Below, piece by piece: positions 20,069 through 30,843 of a DNA stretch of 64,000 bases. The position numbers and the translations under genes are program-made. The stretch's first letter is position 1. Every line of letters starts with the position of its first letter. The notes beneath the pieces are model-generated. The model was not told the DNA's origin, did no database searches, and saw only the letters and a list, made by a program, of their open reading frames with translations. Source of the stretch: Pseudorhodoferax aquiterrae (GTDB taxonomy: Bacteria; Pseudomonadota; Gammaproteobacteria; Burkholderiales; Burkholderiaceae_C); the NCBI RefSeq assembly GCF_014652235.1, contig NZ_BMYK01000025.1, forward strand, positions 32,509 to 96,508. The letters run 5' to 3'.

Positions 20069-20649
20069 AGCCTGCTTTCTCGCTCTGTGTTTATTGCGGC
20101 TCCCGTCCTGGAGCGCACCCGGGCTATGCCGCTGTGGCGCAGCAGGTCGGCCGCTGGATCGGCGAACATGGCGGCCAGCTCGTGTACGGCGGCGGCCACA
20201 ACGGCCTCATGGGCATGGTCGCCGACGCCACGCTGGCCGCAGGCGGCCGGGTCATCGGCGTGATTCCGCAGGCGCTCGTCGAGAAGGAATGGGCCCACCG
20301 CGGCTGCACCGAGCTGCACGTGGTCGACACCATGCACGACCGCAAGCGCATGATGGCCGAACGCGCCGACGCCTTCCTGGCCCTGCCGGGCGGCATCGGC
20401 ACCTTCGAGGAGTTCTTCGAAGTCTGGACCTGGCGCCAGCTCGGCTACCACGACAAGCCCGTGGGACTGCTCAACGTCGAGGGCCTGTACGACGGGCTCC
20501 AGAGCTTTCTGCAGGCCACCGTGCGGGCAGGTTTCGTCAACGATTGGCAGATGGACCTGATCCGCATCGGCCGCGATGCGGAGGAGTTGCTCAAGAGCCT
20601 GGTCAACGATGCGGGCCTGGCGCCCGCGCCGCAGCTGGACCAGATCTGA
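20065..20649 (+). CDS. LOG family protein (cytokinin riboside 5'-monophosphate phosphoribohydrolase-like)
   Basis: The 194-residue protein has a Rossmann-like fold with the LOG signature PGGIGTFEEFFEVWTW and the upstream block VYGGGHNGLMGMVADATLAA; YCGSRPGAHPGYAAVA is the typical beginning. Characterised members split nucleoside monophosphates into base and ribose phosphate, including activation of cytokinins; many bacterial members have no known physiological substrate. It is the last gene of the sigma-factor operon, joined to the RDD gene by ATGA, and ends 21 bases before the convergent glnB stop. Confidence 0.92.
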   Translation: MKPAFSLCVYCGSRPGAHPGYAAVAQQVGRWIGEHGGQLVYGGGHNGLMGMVADATLAAGGRVIGVIPQALVEKEWAHRGCTELHVVDTMHDRKRMMAERADAFLALPGGIGTFEEFFEVWTWRQLGYHDKPVGLLNVEGLYDGLQSFLQATVRAGFVNDWQMDLIRIGRDAEELLKSLVNDAGLAPAPQLDQI

Positions 20650-20670
20650 GGGCGCGGCCTTGAACGGCCC

Positions 20671-21063
<393 letters not shown>

Positions 21064-21172
21064 TCATTCACCCGCGATCACGCGGGATGTCACCCGAATT
21101 CGCCTGGCGCACCGGGGCCAAGCCAGCAAGCGCAACGGCAAGCCGCCGCTCCGTGCATCATTCGAACACCAC

Positions 21173-22345
21173 ATGGCAGACGACGACACCACCTTCCGCA
21201 TCGTGGCGGACATTTCCGAGATCGACGCTGCCGCCTGGGATGGCCTGCTCGCAACGCAGGCGGACGCCAGCCCGTTCATGCGCCATGCCTACCTGCGCGC
21301 CATGCAGACGAGCGGCAGCGCAGTGACCGGCACCGGCTGGACGGCCCGCATCCTCAGCCTGTGGCAGCAGGACGCACTCCTGGCCGCCTGTGCGCTGTAC
21401 CTCAAGACGCACTCGTACGGCGAGTACGTGTTCGACTGGGCCTGGGCCGATGCCTACCAGCGCCACGGTCTGCCCTACTACCCCAAAGCCGTCATCGCCC
21501 CGCCCTTCACGCCCGTGCCGGGTGCGCGGCTGCTGGCGCGCGATGCGAGCAGCCGGGCCATGCTGCTGAGCGCGACCGTGGCCTGGTGCGAGGCGCAGGA
21601 GTTGTCTTCACTTCACCTGCTGTTCGGCAACGAGGCCGACATGGCCGCCTGTGCCGACGCCGGGCTGATGCTGCGGCATCAAGTGCAGTTCCATTGGCAA
21701 AACGCCCGCGCCGATGGACGGCCGTTCGCGGACTTCGACGATTTTCTGGCCAGCCTGGCCCAGGACAAGCGCAAGAAGATCCGCCAGGAGCGGCGCAAGG
21801 TGGCGGAGGCCGGCGTGCGCTTTCGCTGGGCGCAAGGCCGCGACATCGCCGCGGCGGACTGGGGCTTCTTCTACCGCTGCTACGAGCGCACCTACCTGGA
21901 ACACGGCAACGCGCCCTACTTGTCGCGCAGCTTCTTCGCGTCGATGGCGCAGGACATGCCCGAGCACTGGTTGTTGTTCATCGCCGAACGGGATGGCCAG
22001 GCCATCGCCTGCAGCCTCGTGGCGTTGCAGCCCGACCAGGGTGTGGCCTATGGCCGCTACTGGGGTGCTCTGGCACGTGTGGACTGCCTGCATTTCGAGG
22101 CCTGCTACTACCAGCCCTTGGCGTGGTGCATCCAGCACGGCTATCGGCGCTTCGAGGGCGGCGCCCAGGGCGAGCACAAGATGGCGCGCGCGCTGATGCC
22201 GGTGCGCACCAGCAGCGCGCACTGGCTTGCGCATCCGGCCTTCGCCGAGGCGGTGGAGCGTTTCCTGGAGCGCGAAGGCCAGGGCGTGGAGCACTACCTG
22301 GAGGAACTGGCGCAGCGCACGCCGTTCCGCCAGACTGTTTCTTAA
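21173..22345 (+). CDS. FemAB-like GNAT-fold acyltransferase (DUF482 / PF04339 family)
   Basis: The 390-residue cytoplasmic protein matches the COG3146 group of FemAB-like proteins. Recognisable blocks are ASPFMRHAYLRAMQTSGSA, DWAWADAYQRHGLPYYPKA, SLAQDKRKKIRQERRKV and LHFEACYYQPLAWCIQHGYR, followed by EGGAQGEHKMARALMPV near the C-terminus. Two tandem GNAT-like lobes are expected. The family name suggests a link to peptidoglycan, but no reaction is established. No clear ribosome-binding site is visible before the ATG. Its stop codon overlaps the convergent gene at 22342 by four bases (TTAA shared by both stops). Confidence 0.85.
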   Translation: MADDDTTFRIVADISEIDAAAWDGLLATQADASPFMRHAYLRAMQTSGSAVTGTGWTARILSLWQQDALLAACALYLKTHSYGEYVFDWAWADAYQRHGLPYYPKAVIAPPFTPVPGARLLARDASSRAMLLSATVAWCEAQELSSLHLLFGNEADMAACADAGLMLRHQVQFHWQNARADGRPFADFDDFLASLAQDKRKKIRQERRKVAEAGVRFRWAQGRDIAAADWGFFYRCYERTYLEHGNAPYLSRSFFASMAQDMPEHWLLFIAERDGQAIACSLVALQPDQGVAYGRYWGALARVDCLHFEACYYQPLAWCIQHGYRRFEGGAQGEHKMARALMPVRTSSAHWLAHPAFAEAVERFLEREGQGVEHYLEELAQRTPFRQTVS

Positions 22346-23574
22346 CGCAAGGCCTGTTCGAAGTCGGCGAGCAGATCGGCGCTGTCTTCCAGACCGACCG
22401 AGAGCCGGATCAGACCATCGGCGATGCCCATGGCGGCGCGCACCTGCGGGCCCGCTTCCCAGAAGATCGTCGGCGCGACCGGGATCACGAGCGTGCGCGT
22501 GTCGCCCAGACCGGTGGCCTTGACAGCCAGTTGCAGCCGGTTGATGAACGCCATGCAGGCGGCCGTGTCGGCCAGCTCGAACGACAGCAGCCACGAGCCC
22601 GCGCTGAACAGTTGTTTGGACAGCGCGTGCTGCGGGTGGGATTCCAGCATCGGGTAGCGCACCGACACCACCGAAGGATGCGACTCCAGATAGCGCGCCA
22701 GCGCCAGCGCCGTGGCGCTGGTGTGCGCCACGCGCAGCGCCAGCGTCTCGGCGCCCACGCTGATGTGGTGCGCGTGCTCGGACGACAGCGTCGCACCCAT
22801 GTCGCGCAGCCCCTTCTTGCGCACCTGCGCCAGGCCCCATTGCCTGGGGTCGCCCTTGCGGTAGGCCGCGAAGATGTTGGGATGGTTCTGCCAGTCGAAG
22901 CGGCCCGTGTCCGTGACCGCACCGCCCAGTGCATGGCCGTGGCCCGAGATGGTTTTGGTCAGCGACTGCACGACCAGGCCCGCGCCCACGTCCGTGGGAC
23001 GGAACAACGCCGGCGAGGTGATGGTGTTGTCGACCACGAACAGCAGGCCGCGCTCGGCGCAGAGCTGGCCGATGGCCGGCATGTCGGCCACCTGCGTGCC
23101 GGGATTGGCGATGGTTTCGACGAAGACCATGCGCGTGTTCGGCCGCAGCGCCGCCGCGACCTGGGCCGCGTCGGTGGCGTCCACCGTCGTGATCTCGATG
23201 CCGAAATCGCGCAGCGTGCCGAACAGGCTGTTGGTGTTGCCGAACACGAACTGGCTGGCCACCAGGTGGTCGCCCGCGCGCAGCAGCGTGAAGAACACCG
23301 CGCTGATGGCACCCATGCCCGTGGCGAAGCAGACCGTGCCCACGCCCCGCTCCAGCCGCGTGATCTGCGCCTCCAGGGCGGCCGTGGTCGGTGTGCCCTG
23401 GCGGGCGTAGCTGAAGCCCCCCTTGGTCGTGCCCTGGAACACCCCGATCAGGTCCTCGACCTTGTCGAAGCCGTACTGCACCGAGGTATGGATCGGCTTG
23501 TGCACCCCACCGTGCTCGATGCCGAGCCGGCGGTCGGAGTGCACGATGCCCGTGCTGATGCCTTCAGAGCCCAT
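22342..23574 (-). CDS. Cystathionine gamma-synthase / methionine gamma-lyase family PLP enzyme
   Basis: The 410-residue protein is a Cys/Met-metabolism PLP-dependent enzyme. FSYARQGTPTTAALEAQITR is the N-terminal family block, and the PLP-binding lysine is in QSLTKTISGHGHALGG. Residues FATGMGAISAVFFTLLRAGD and VVDNTITSPALFRPTDVG are typical of the fold. The subgroup, called simply cystathionine gamma-synthase family, has unusual SLTKTISGHG spacing compared with MetB. Its reaction could be gamma-synthase, O-acetylhomoserine sulfhydrylase or lyase. It lies seven bases after the pyrophosphatase gene on the same strand and may be cotranscribed. Confidence 0.88.
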   Translation of the reverse strand: MGSEGISTGIVHSDRRLGIEHGGVHKPIHTSVQYGFDKVEDLIGVFQGTTKGGFSYARQGTPTTAALEAQITRLERGVGTVCFATGMGAISAVFFTLLRAGDHLVASQFVFGNTNSLFGTLRDFGIEITTVDATDAAQVAAALRPNTRMVFVETIANPGTQVADMPAIGQLCAERGLLFVVDNTITSPALFRPTDVGAGLVVQSLTKTISGHGHALGGAVTDTGRFDWQNHPNIFAAYRKGDPRQWGLAQVRKKGLRDMGATLSSEHAHHISVGAETLALRVAHTSATALALARYLESHPSVVSVRYPMLESHPQHALSKQLFSAGSWLLSFELADTAACMAFINRLQLAVKATGLGDTRTLVIPVAPTIFWEAGPQVRAAMGIADGLIRLSVGLEDSADLLADFEQALR

Positions 23575-23581
23575 GGGCAGA

Positions 23582-24121
23582 TCAGGCCCCGGTCTTGTTC
23601 TTGTAGTTGGCGACGCCGTCCAGCACTTCCTTCTTGGCCGCGTCGATGCCTTCCCAACCCAGCACCTTGACCCATTTGCCCTTCTCGAGATCCTTGTAGT
23701 GCTCGAAGAAGTGCGTGATGGCCTTCAGGCGCATGGGGTTGACATCGTCCACGCTCTTCCAGTGGCTGTAGATGGGCAGCACCTTGTCGGTCGGCACGGC
23801 CAGCACCTTGCCGTCCACGCCGGCTTCGTCTTCCATCATCAGGATGCCCAGGGGGCGGCAGGGCACGACCACGCCCGGAAACAGGGGATACGGAGTGATG
23901 ACCAGCACGTCGACCGGGTCGCCGTCGCCCGACAGCGTCTGCGGCACATAGCCGTAGTTGCTCGGGTAGTGCATGGCGGTGGTCATGAAGCGGTCCACGA
24001 AGATCGCGCCGGAGTCCTTGTCCACCTCGTACTTGATCGGGTCGGCGTTCATCGGAATCTCGATGACCACGTTGAACGCATCGGGAATGTTCTTGCCGGG
24101 GGAGACTTTGTCGAGGGACAT
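23582..24121 (-). CDS. ppa: Inorganic pyrophosphatase (soluble, family I)
   Basis: The 179-residue cytoplasmic enzyme hydrolyses pyrophosphate to phosphate. Catalytic motifs are in place: [40 protein letters not shown] with the metal-binding DGDPVDVLV block, and [16 protein letters not shown]. Length agrees with proteobacterial family I enzymes. ATG 24121 (MSLDKVSPG) is used because relatives start MSLDKV; an earlier in-frame start exists 14 codons upstream. It is divergent from the membrane pyrophosphatase gene hppA across 236 bp, so both pyrophosphate-consuming systems share one control region. Confidence 0.96.
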   Translation of the reverse strand: MSLDKVSPGKNIPDAFNVVIEIPMNADPIKYEVDKDSGAIFVDRFMTTAMHYPSNYGYVPQTLSGDGDPVDVLVITPYPLFPGVVVPCRPLGILMMEDEAGVDGKVLAVPTDKVLPIYSHWKSVDDVNPMRLKAITHFFEHYKDLEKGKWVKVLGWEGIDAAKKEVLDGVANYKNKTGA

Positions 24122-24287
24122 GGTGCTTTCGGAGCAGTTGAGAAAAGGGAACGCCTGGGACAAACCCGGATTTTAGGGGGCACGCCCACAGCCGAGGCTG
24201 CGATGCAACAGTCATTGCGAGATTTGCTTATATATTGCCCCGGTTGGCCAATCGTCATTCGCACGAGTTCTGAGCACGACGAGGAAG

Positions 24288-24314
24288 CAACGCAGCGGGG
24301 CACCGCGTGCGTTG
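24288..24314 (+). other. 5' untranslated stem-loop ahead of hppA
   Basis: CAACGCAGCGG pairs with CCGC-G-TGCGTTG around a four-base loop, a strong hairpin with one bulged G. It ends 43 bases before the hppA start, well clear of its AGGAGAG ribosome-binding site. There is no T-tract. An A+T-rich stretch (24221-24236, GATTTGCTTATATATT) about 55 bases upstream is the likely promoter area. Confidence 0.4.
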
Positions 24315-24357
24315 TGCCCTTTCGAGCAACGAGAACGAGCGTGAGGAGAGACGTTTT

Positions 24358-26421
<2,064 letters not shown>

Positions 26422-26433
26422 TGCATGGCGTAA

Positions 26434-26459
26434 GATTCTTACTTGCAAAAGTAAGAATC
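26434..26459. promoter_or_regulatory. Inverted-repeat operator before the AbrB/PIN toxin-antitoxin genes
   Basis: GATTCTTACTT and AAGTAAGAATC are perfect 11-bp inverted repeats separated by GCAA, ending nine bases before the antitoxin start codon. The A+T-rich dyad over the expected promoter region fits autoregulation by a dimeric AbrB/MazE-type protein. It could also form a hairpin at the end of hppA transcripts, but no T-tract follows. Confidence 0.65.
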
Positions 26460-26468
26460 GAGGTCGCC

Positions 26469-26708
26469 ATGAAAATCACCAGCAAGGGGCAGGTCACGAT
26501 CCCGCAGGCCGTGCGCGAACAGGCCGGCCTGCATCCCCACCACGAGGTCGAGTTCGAAGTCCGTCCCAACGGCGACGTGCTGCTGCGCCGCGTGCAGCCG
26601 CGCATGTCGCCGGTGCGCGCGGCATTCCAGGCCGTGCGGGGCAGCGCCACCGCGGCGCAGTTCAAGGGCATGGGCACCGACGAATTCATGCGTTGGCTGC
26701 GTGGCTGA
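26469..26708 (+). CDS. AbrB/MazE-family antitoxin
   Basis: The 79-residue protein has a SpoVT-AbrB swapped-hairpin DNA-binding domain at residues 1-45 (MKITSKGQVTIPQAVREQ), followed by a C-terminal part expected to wrap around the toxin (RAAFQAVRGSATAAQFKGM then EFMRWLRG). ATG 26469 is preceded by GAGG at correct spacing and begins exactly at the family start. It overlaps the PIN-domain gene by eight bases. The upstream 11-bp inverted repeat is a likely self-binding site. Pairing with a PIN toxin rather than a MazF toxin is common for AbrB-type antitoxins of the VapB class. Confidence 0.88.
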   Translation: MKITSKGQVTIPQAVREQAGLHPHHEVEFEVRPNGDVLLRRVQPRMSPVRAAFQAVRGSATAAQFKGMGTDEFMRWLRG

Positions 26709-27168
26709 ACACACGCCGCGCGTCGCCGAGCCCGACGCGCGTTACCTCGCCCCACCCGCCACCCTGATCGACAGCAATGTGCTGATCGACGTTCTGGCCG
26801 ACGACCCGCAATGGGCCGACTGGTCGCTCGAGCAGTTGGCCCGGCTCGGCGACGAGGCCGCCCTCGTCATCAATCCGCTGGTGCTGGCCGAGCTGAGCCC
26901 GCGCTTCGAGCGCGCCGCCGAACTGGAGGCCGCGCTGGCCGGCCTGCCGCTACGGCGCGATGCCCTGCCCTGGGATGCGGCTTTCCTGGCCGGCCAGGCC
27001 TTTCGCGCCTACCGTGCTGTGCCGGGTGCCGCCGATGGCCGCGCGCGTTCGCCGCTGCCCGACTTCTACATCGGCGCCCACGCCACGGTCGCCGGTTTGC
27101 GTCTGCTCACACGCGATGCCAGGCGTTACCGCCACTACTTCCCTCGGCTCGACATCATCTGCCCCTGA
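26701..27168 (+). CDS. PIN-domain ribonuclease toxin (VapC-like)
   Basis: The 155-residue protein shows the four acidic residues of an active PIN nuclease: D24 (LIDSNVLIDVL), E64 (VLAELSPRF), D121 (LPDFYIGAHA) and D139 (LLTRDARRY). VapC-type toxins cleave initiator tRNA or rRNA. The start is a GTG at 26701 that overlaps the antitoxin stop, giving translational coupling. The first 20 residues precede the usual PIN start, so a later start is possible but no better codon is seen. It is followed after 22 bp by an aldehyde dehydrogenase that is probably unrelated. Confidence 0.87.
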   Translation: MAEHTPRVAEPDARYLAPPATLIDSNVLIDVLADDPQWADWSLEQLARLGDEAALVINPLVLAELSPRFERAAELEAALAGLPLRRDALPWDAAFLAGQAFRAYRAVPGAADGRARSPLPDFYIGAHATVAGLRLLTRDARRYRHYFPRLDIICP

Positions 27169-27190
27169 TCCGTTTCTCGCTCCAGACGCC

Positions 27191-28624
27191 ATGCCCCTGA
27201 ACTACATCGCCAACGCCTTCGTCCCCTCCTCGTCCGGCCGCACCATCCCGATGATCGACCCGTCCGACGGCCAGCCCTTCGACGAGATCCAGCGCAGCAA
27301 TGCGCAGGACATCGATGCCGCCGTCCGCGCGGCCCGCCAGTGCTACGACGGGGTCTGGTCCAAGCTGGCGGCGGCCGAACGCAGCCGGCTGCTGATGCGG
27401 CTGGCCGAGAAGATCGCCGAGCATGGCGAGGAACTCGCGGCGCTCGAGCAGCGCGATTGCGGCAAGCCGACCAAGCAGGCGCGCGCCGACGCCATCGCGC
27501 TGGTGCGCTATTTCGAGTTCTATGCCGGTGCCTGCGACAAGCTGCACGGCGAGACGATTCCCTACCAGAACGGCTACAGCGTCTTCACCTGGCGCGAGCC
27601 GCACGGCGTGACCGGGCACATCGTGCCCTGGAACTACCCCATGCAGATCTTCGGCCGCTGCGTCGGCGGCGCGCTGGCGGCGGGCAACGTCTGCGTGGTC
27701 AAACCCTCGGAGGACGCCTGTTTGTCGCTGCTGCGCGTGGCCGAACTGGCGGCCGAGGCCGGCTTTCCGGCCGGCGCCATCAACATCGTGACCGGCTACG
27801 GCCACGAGGTCGGCGACGCACTGGCGCGCCATCCCGGCATCGACCACCTCAGCTTCACAGGCAGCCCCAAGGTCGGCACGCTGATCCAGCAAGCGGCCGC
27901 CGAGCGGCACTGCCCGGTCACGCTGGAACTGGGCGGCAAGAGCCCGCAGATCGTGTTCGCCGATGCCGATCTGGACCAGGCGATCCCGGCCATCGTCAAC
28001 GCCATCGTGCAGAACGCGGGGCAGACCTGCTCGGCCGGCTCGCGCCTGCTGGTCGAGCAGTCGATCTACGAGCCGCTGCTCGAGCGCCTGGCGACCGTGT
28101 TCGAAGACCTGCGCGTGGGCCCTGCGTCGATGGACCTGGACCTGGGCCCGCTGATCCGCGCCACGCAGCAGCAGCGCGTGTGGGACTTCCTGTCCGACGC
28201 CCATTCGGCCGACATTCCCATCGTGGCCCAGGGCCGCGTGGTCGAGGAAGCGCCCGAGACCGGCTATTACCAGGCGCCCACGCTGCTGCGCGACGTGCCC
28301 GTGCAGCACCGGCTGGCGCAGGAAGAGGTCTTCGGCCCGGTGCTGGCCTCCATGGCATTCCGCGACGAGGAACACGCCGTCGAACTGGCCAATGCCACCC
28401 AGTTCGGCCTCGTGGCCGGCGTCTGGACGCGCGACGGCGCACGCCAGTTCCGCATGGCGCGCAACGTGCGCAGCGGCCAGGTGTTCATCAACAACTACGG
28501 TGCCGGCGGCGGCGTGGAATTGCCTTTCGGTGGCGTCAAGAGCTCCGGCCATGGCCGCGAAAAGGGTTTCGAGGCGCTGTACGGCTTCACCGTGCTGAAG
28601 ACCGTGGCCGTGCGCCACGGCTGA
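27191..28624 (+). CDS. Aldehyde dehydrogenase (NAD(P)+-dependent)
   Basis: The 477-residue enzyme oxidises an aldehyde to its acid. The catalytic cysteine is in NAGQTCSAGSRLLV and the general-base glutamate in VTLELGGKSPQIVF; the coenzyme-binding SFTGSPKVGTLIQ loop and the WNYPMQIFGR block are normal. It resembles the betaine-aldehyde/gamma-aminobutyraldehyde branch, but the substrate is uncertain. ATG 27191 (MPLNYIANAF) is used; the frame is open upstream through the toxin gene and those residues look non-coding. It ends six bases before the convergent ZIP transporter gene. Confidence 0.92.
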   Translation: MPLNYIANAFVPSSSGRTIPMIDPSDGQPFDEIQRSNAQDIDAAVRAARQCYDGVWSKLAAAERSRLLMRLAEKIAEHGEELAALEQRDCGKPTKQARADAIALVRYFEFYAGACDKLHGETIPYQNGYSVFTWREPHGVTGHIVPWNYPMQIFGRCVGGALAAGNVCVVKPSEDACLSLLRVAELAAEAGFPAGAINIVTGYGHEVGDALARHPGIDHLSFTGSPKVGTLIQQAAAERHCPVTLELGGKSPQIVFADADLDQAIPAIVNAIVQNAGQTCSAGSRLLVEQSIYEPLLERLATVFEDLRVGPASMDLDLGPLIRATQQQRVWDFLSDAHSADIPIVAQGRVVEEAPETGYYQAPTLLRDVPVQHRLAQEEVFGPVLASMAFRDEEHAVELANATQFGLVAGVWTRDGARQFRMARNVRSGQVFINNYGAGGGVELPFGGVKSSGHGREKGFEALYGFTVLKTVAVRHG

Positions 28625-28630
28625 AGCGGC

Positions 28631-29599
28631 TCAACCCAGGGCCGTGTCCAGCAGCATCATGAGCACGAAGCCCAGCATCAGCCCGCCCGTGGCCCAGGCC
28701 TCGTGGCCCTTGCGGTGCGACTCGGGAATGATCTCGTGGCTGATGACGAACAGCATGGCGCCGGCCGCGAAGCCCAGGCCCCATGGCAGCAGCGCGGCCG
28801 AGTAGCTGATGACGGCCGCGCCCAGCACGGCACCGACGGGCTCGATCAATCCGGACGCCATGCCCAGGCCGACGGCCACGCTGCGCCGGTAGCCCGCCGC
28901 CAGCAGCGCCACGGCGACCACCAGGCCCTCGGGCACGTCCTGGATCGCGATGCCGGTGGCCAGCGCGCCGGCCCGCATCGGGTCGGTGCCGGCAAAGCCG
29001 ACGCCGATCGCCAATCCCTCGGGCAGGTTGTGCAAGGCGATCGCGAAGACGAACAGCCAGGTGCGCTTGAGCGTGCGGGCTTCAGGCCCCTCCTTGCCCT
29101 TGATGAAGTGCTCGTGCGGCAACCAGCGCTCCAGCGCGAGCAGCACGATGCCGCCGAGCAGGATGGCAGCGCCCACCGTCATGCCCGCACGCCAGGGCCC
29201 GGCGCCGCCCGCGTTGGCGGCGGCCACGCCGGGAATGACCAAGGAGAACGCGCAGGCCGCCAGCATGACGCCTGCGCCGAAGCCGAACAGCGTGTCCTGC
29301 GCCCGGTCCGAGAGGCGCTGCGACAACAGCACCGGCACCGTGCCCAGGGCCGTGGCCAGCGCCGCCAGCGCTCCGGCCTGCAGGGCCGCGGTCAGCACCG
29401 GGTCGGCCAGGATGCGCTGGAACAAGTGCACGCCGGGCAAGGCCACGCCGGCCAGCAGGATGGCCCACCCTAGCAACCTGCGCCAGAGCACACGGCTTTG
29501 GCGGGGCGCGGCTGCGCCGCGCGACATGGCGGACCGCCAGGGCGACAGCGGGTCGCCACCGGTCGTTCGAGAAGTGAGGGGTTCGACGTCCACGCGCAT
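28631..29599 (-). CDS. ZIP family divalent metal transporter
   Basis: The 322-residue membrane protein has eight or so hydrophobic segments and the ZIP metal-site motifs in TM4 and TM5: [17 protein letters not shown] and [18 protein letters not shown] histidine-bearing loop ([15 protein letters not shown]) precedes TM4. Relatives import zinc, iron or manganese. ATG 29599 is taken; a second in-frame ATG at 29527 would skip a polar 24-residue leader and is a fair alternative, because the GGAGG near the first ATG is unusually close. A Fur-like sequence lies about 52 bp upstream, which points to iron, though this is not proof. Confidence 0.9.
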   Translation of the reverse strand: MRVDVEPLTSRTTGGDPLSPWRSAMSRGAAAPRQSRVLWRRLLGWAILLAGVALPGVHLFQRILADPVLTAALQAGALAALATALGTVPVLLSQRLSDRAQDTLFGFGAGVMLAACAFSLVIPGVAAANAGGAGPWRAGMTVGAAILLGGIVLLALERWLPHEHFIKGKEGPEARTLKRTWLFVFAIALHNLPEGLAIGVGFAGTDPMRAGALATGIAIQDVPEGLVVAVALLAAGYRRSVAVGLGMASGLIEPVGAVLGAAVISYSAALLPWGLGFAAGAMLFVISHEIIPESHRKGHEAWATGGLMLGFVLMMLLDTALG

Positions 29600-29651
29600 G
29601 CCTCCAACTGGGGTGCGCCCTTTGCGTGGACCATGCGTACTCGGGCACCCA

Positions 29652-29671
29652 GATGATAATGACTCGCAATA
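29652..29671 (-). promoter_or_regulatory. Possible Fur box before the ZIP transporter gene
   Basis: Read on the minus strand the site is TATTGCGAGTCATTATCATC, whose CATTATCAT half resembles the GATAATGATAATCATTATC Fur consensus, the other half being degenerate. It covers a possible -10 element (TATCAT) of the transporter promoter and is also within reach of moaA on the other strand. Confidence 0.35.
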
Positions 29672-29723
29672 CCCTTGTCCACACGCGGGCCGACTCCCAC
29701 GCAGGCTGCTGCACAATCCCGGG

Positions 29724-30827
29724 ATGGTCCGCCGCGTCATCCCCCTCGTTGCCCAGACCGCGCCCCTGCCGGTGCCGATGCATGCCGTGGGCGAGGCGCC
29801 CGGCCCGCTGCACGACCAGCTGCAGCGCCCGCTGCGCGACCTGCGTATCAGCGTGACCGACCGCTGCAACTTCCGCTGCAGCTACTGCATGCCCAAGGAA
29901 GTCTTCAACAAGGACTACCCCTACCTGCCCCACAGTGCGCTGCTGAGCTTCGAGGAGATCGCCCGGCTGGCCCGGCTGTTCGTGGCCCAGGGTGTGCGCA
30001 AGATCCGCCTGACCGGCGGCGAGCCGCTGCTGCGCAAGAACATCGAGGTGCTGGTGGCGCAACTCGCCGCGCTGCGCACGCCCGACGGTGCGCCGCTGGA
30101 CCTGACGCTCACGACCAACGGCTCATTGCTGGCGCGCAAGGCCGCCAGCCTCAAGGCGGCCGGGCTGAACCGCGTGACCGTGAGCCTGGACGGGCTGGAC
30201 GACACCGTGTTCCGGCGCATGAACGACGTGGACTTCCCGGTCGCCGACGTGCTGCACGGCATCGACGCCGCTCAGCGGGCCGGGCTGGGCCCGATCAAGG
30301 TCAACATGGTCGTCAAGCGCGGCACGAACGAGCAGGAGATCGTGCCCATGGCCCGGCACTTCCGCGGCACGGGCGTGGTGCTGCGCTTCATCGAGTACAT
30401 GGACGTGGGCGCCACCAACGGCTGGCGCATGGACGAGGTGCTGCCCTCGGCCGAGGTCGTGCAGCGCCTGTCGGCCGAGTTGCCGCTGGTGGCGCTTGAC
30501 CCTTCTGCGCCCGGCGAGACGGCCGAGCGCTGGGGCTATGCCGACGGCTCGGGCGAGATCGGCGTGATCAGCAGCGTCACCCAGGCCTTTTGCCACGACT
30601 GCAACCGGGCCCGCCTGTCGACCGAAGGCCAGGTCTACCTGTGCCTGTTCGCGAGCCGCGGCCACGACCTGCGCGGCCTGCTGCGCGGCGGGGCGTCGGA
30701 CGCGGACATCACGCAGGCCATCGCCGGCATCTGGCAGCAGCGCAGCGACCGCTATTCGCAGCTGCGCGGTGCCGGCATGCTGGCACCGCGCGAGAAGCGC
30801 ATCGAGATGAGCTACATCGGCGGCTGA
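29724..30827 (+). CDS. moaA: GTP 3',8-cyclase MoaA (molybdenum cofactor synthesis)
   Basis: The 367-residue radical SAM enzyme converts GTP to 3',8-cyclo-GTP for molybdopterin. The first 4Fe-4S cluster cysteines C48, C52 and C55 are in CNFRCSYC, the SAM-binding [13 protein letters not shown] follows, and the second cluster is bound by [11 protein letters not shown] with the third cysteine in YLCLFASRG. The C-terminal double glycine, needed for activity, is present (SYIGG). The long upstream extension of the frame is antisense to the ZIP gene and is excluded. CACAAT lies six bases before the ATG with no ribosome-binding site. No other moa or moe gene is near. Confidence 0.97.
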   Translation: MVRRVIPLVAQTAPLPVPMHAVGEAPGPLHDQLQRPLRDLRISVTDRCNFRCSYCMPKEVFNKDYPYLPHSALLSFEEIARLARLFVAQGVRKIRLTGGEPLLRKNIEVLVAQLAALRTPDGAPLDLTLTTNGSLLARKAASLKAAGLNRVTVSLDGLDDTVFRRMNDVDFPVADVLHGIDAAQRAGLGPIKVNMVVKRGTNEQEIVPMARHFRGTGVVLRFIEYMDVGATNGWRMDEVLPSAEVVQRLSAELPLVALDPSAPGETAERWGYADGSGEIGVISSVTQAFCHDCNRARLSTEGQVYLCLFASRGHDLRGLLRGGASDADITQAIAGIWQQRSDRYSQLRGAGMLAPREKRIEMSYIGG

Positions 30828-30843
30828 ACCGCCGTCGCTGCGC

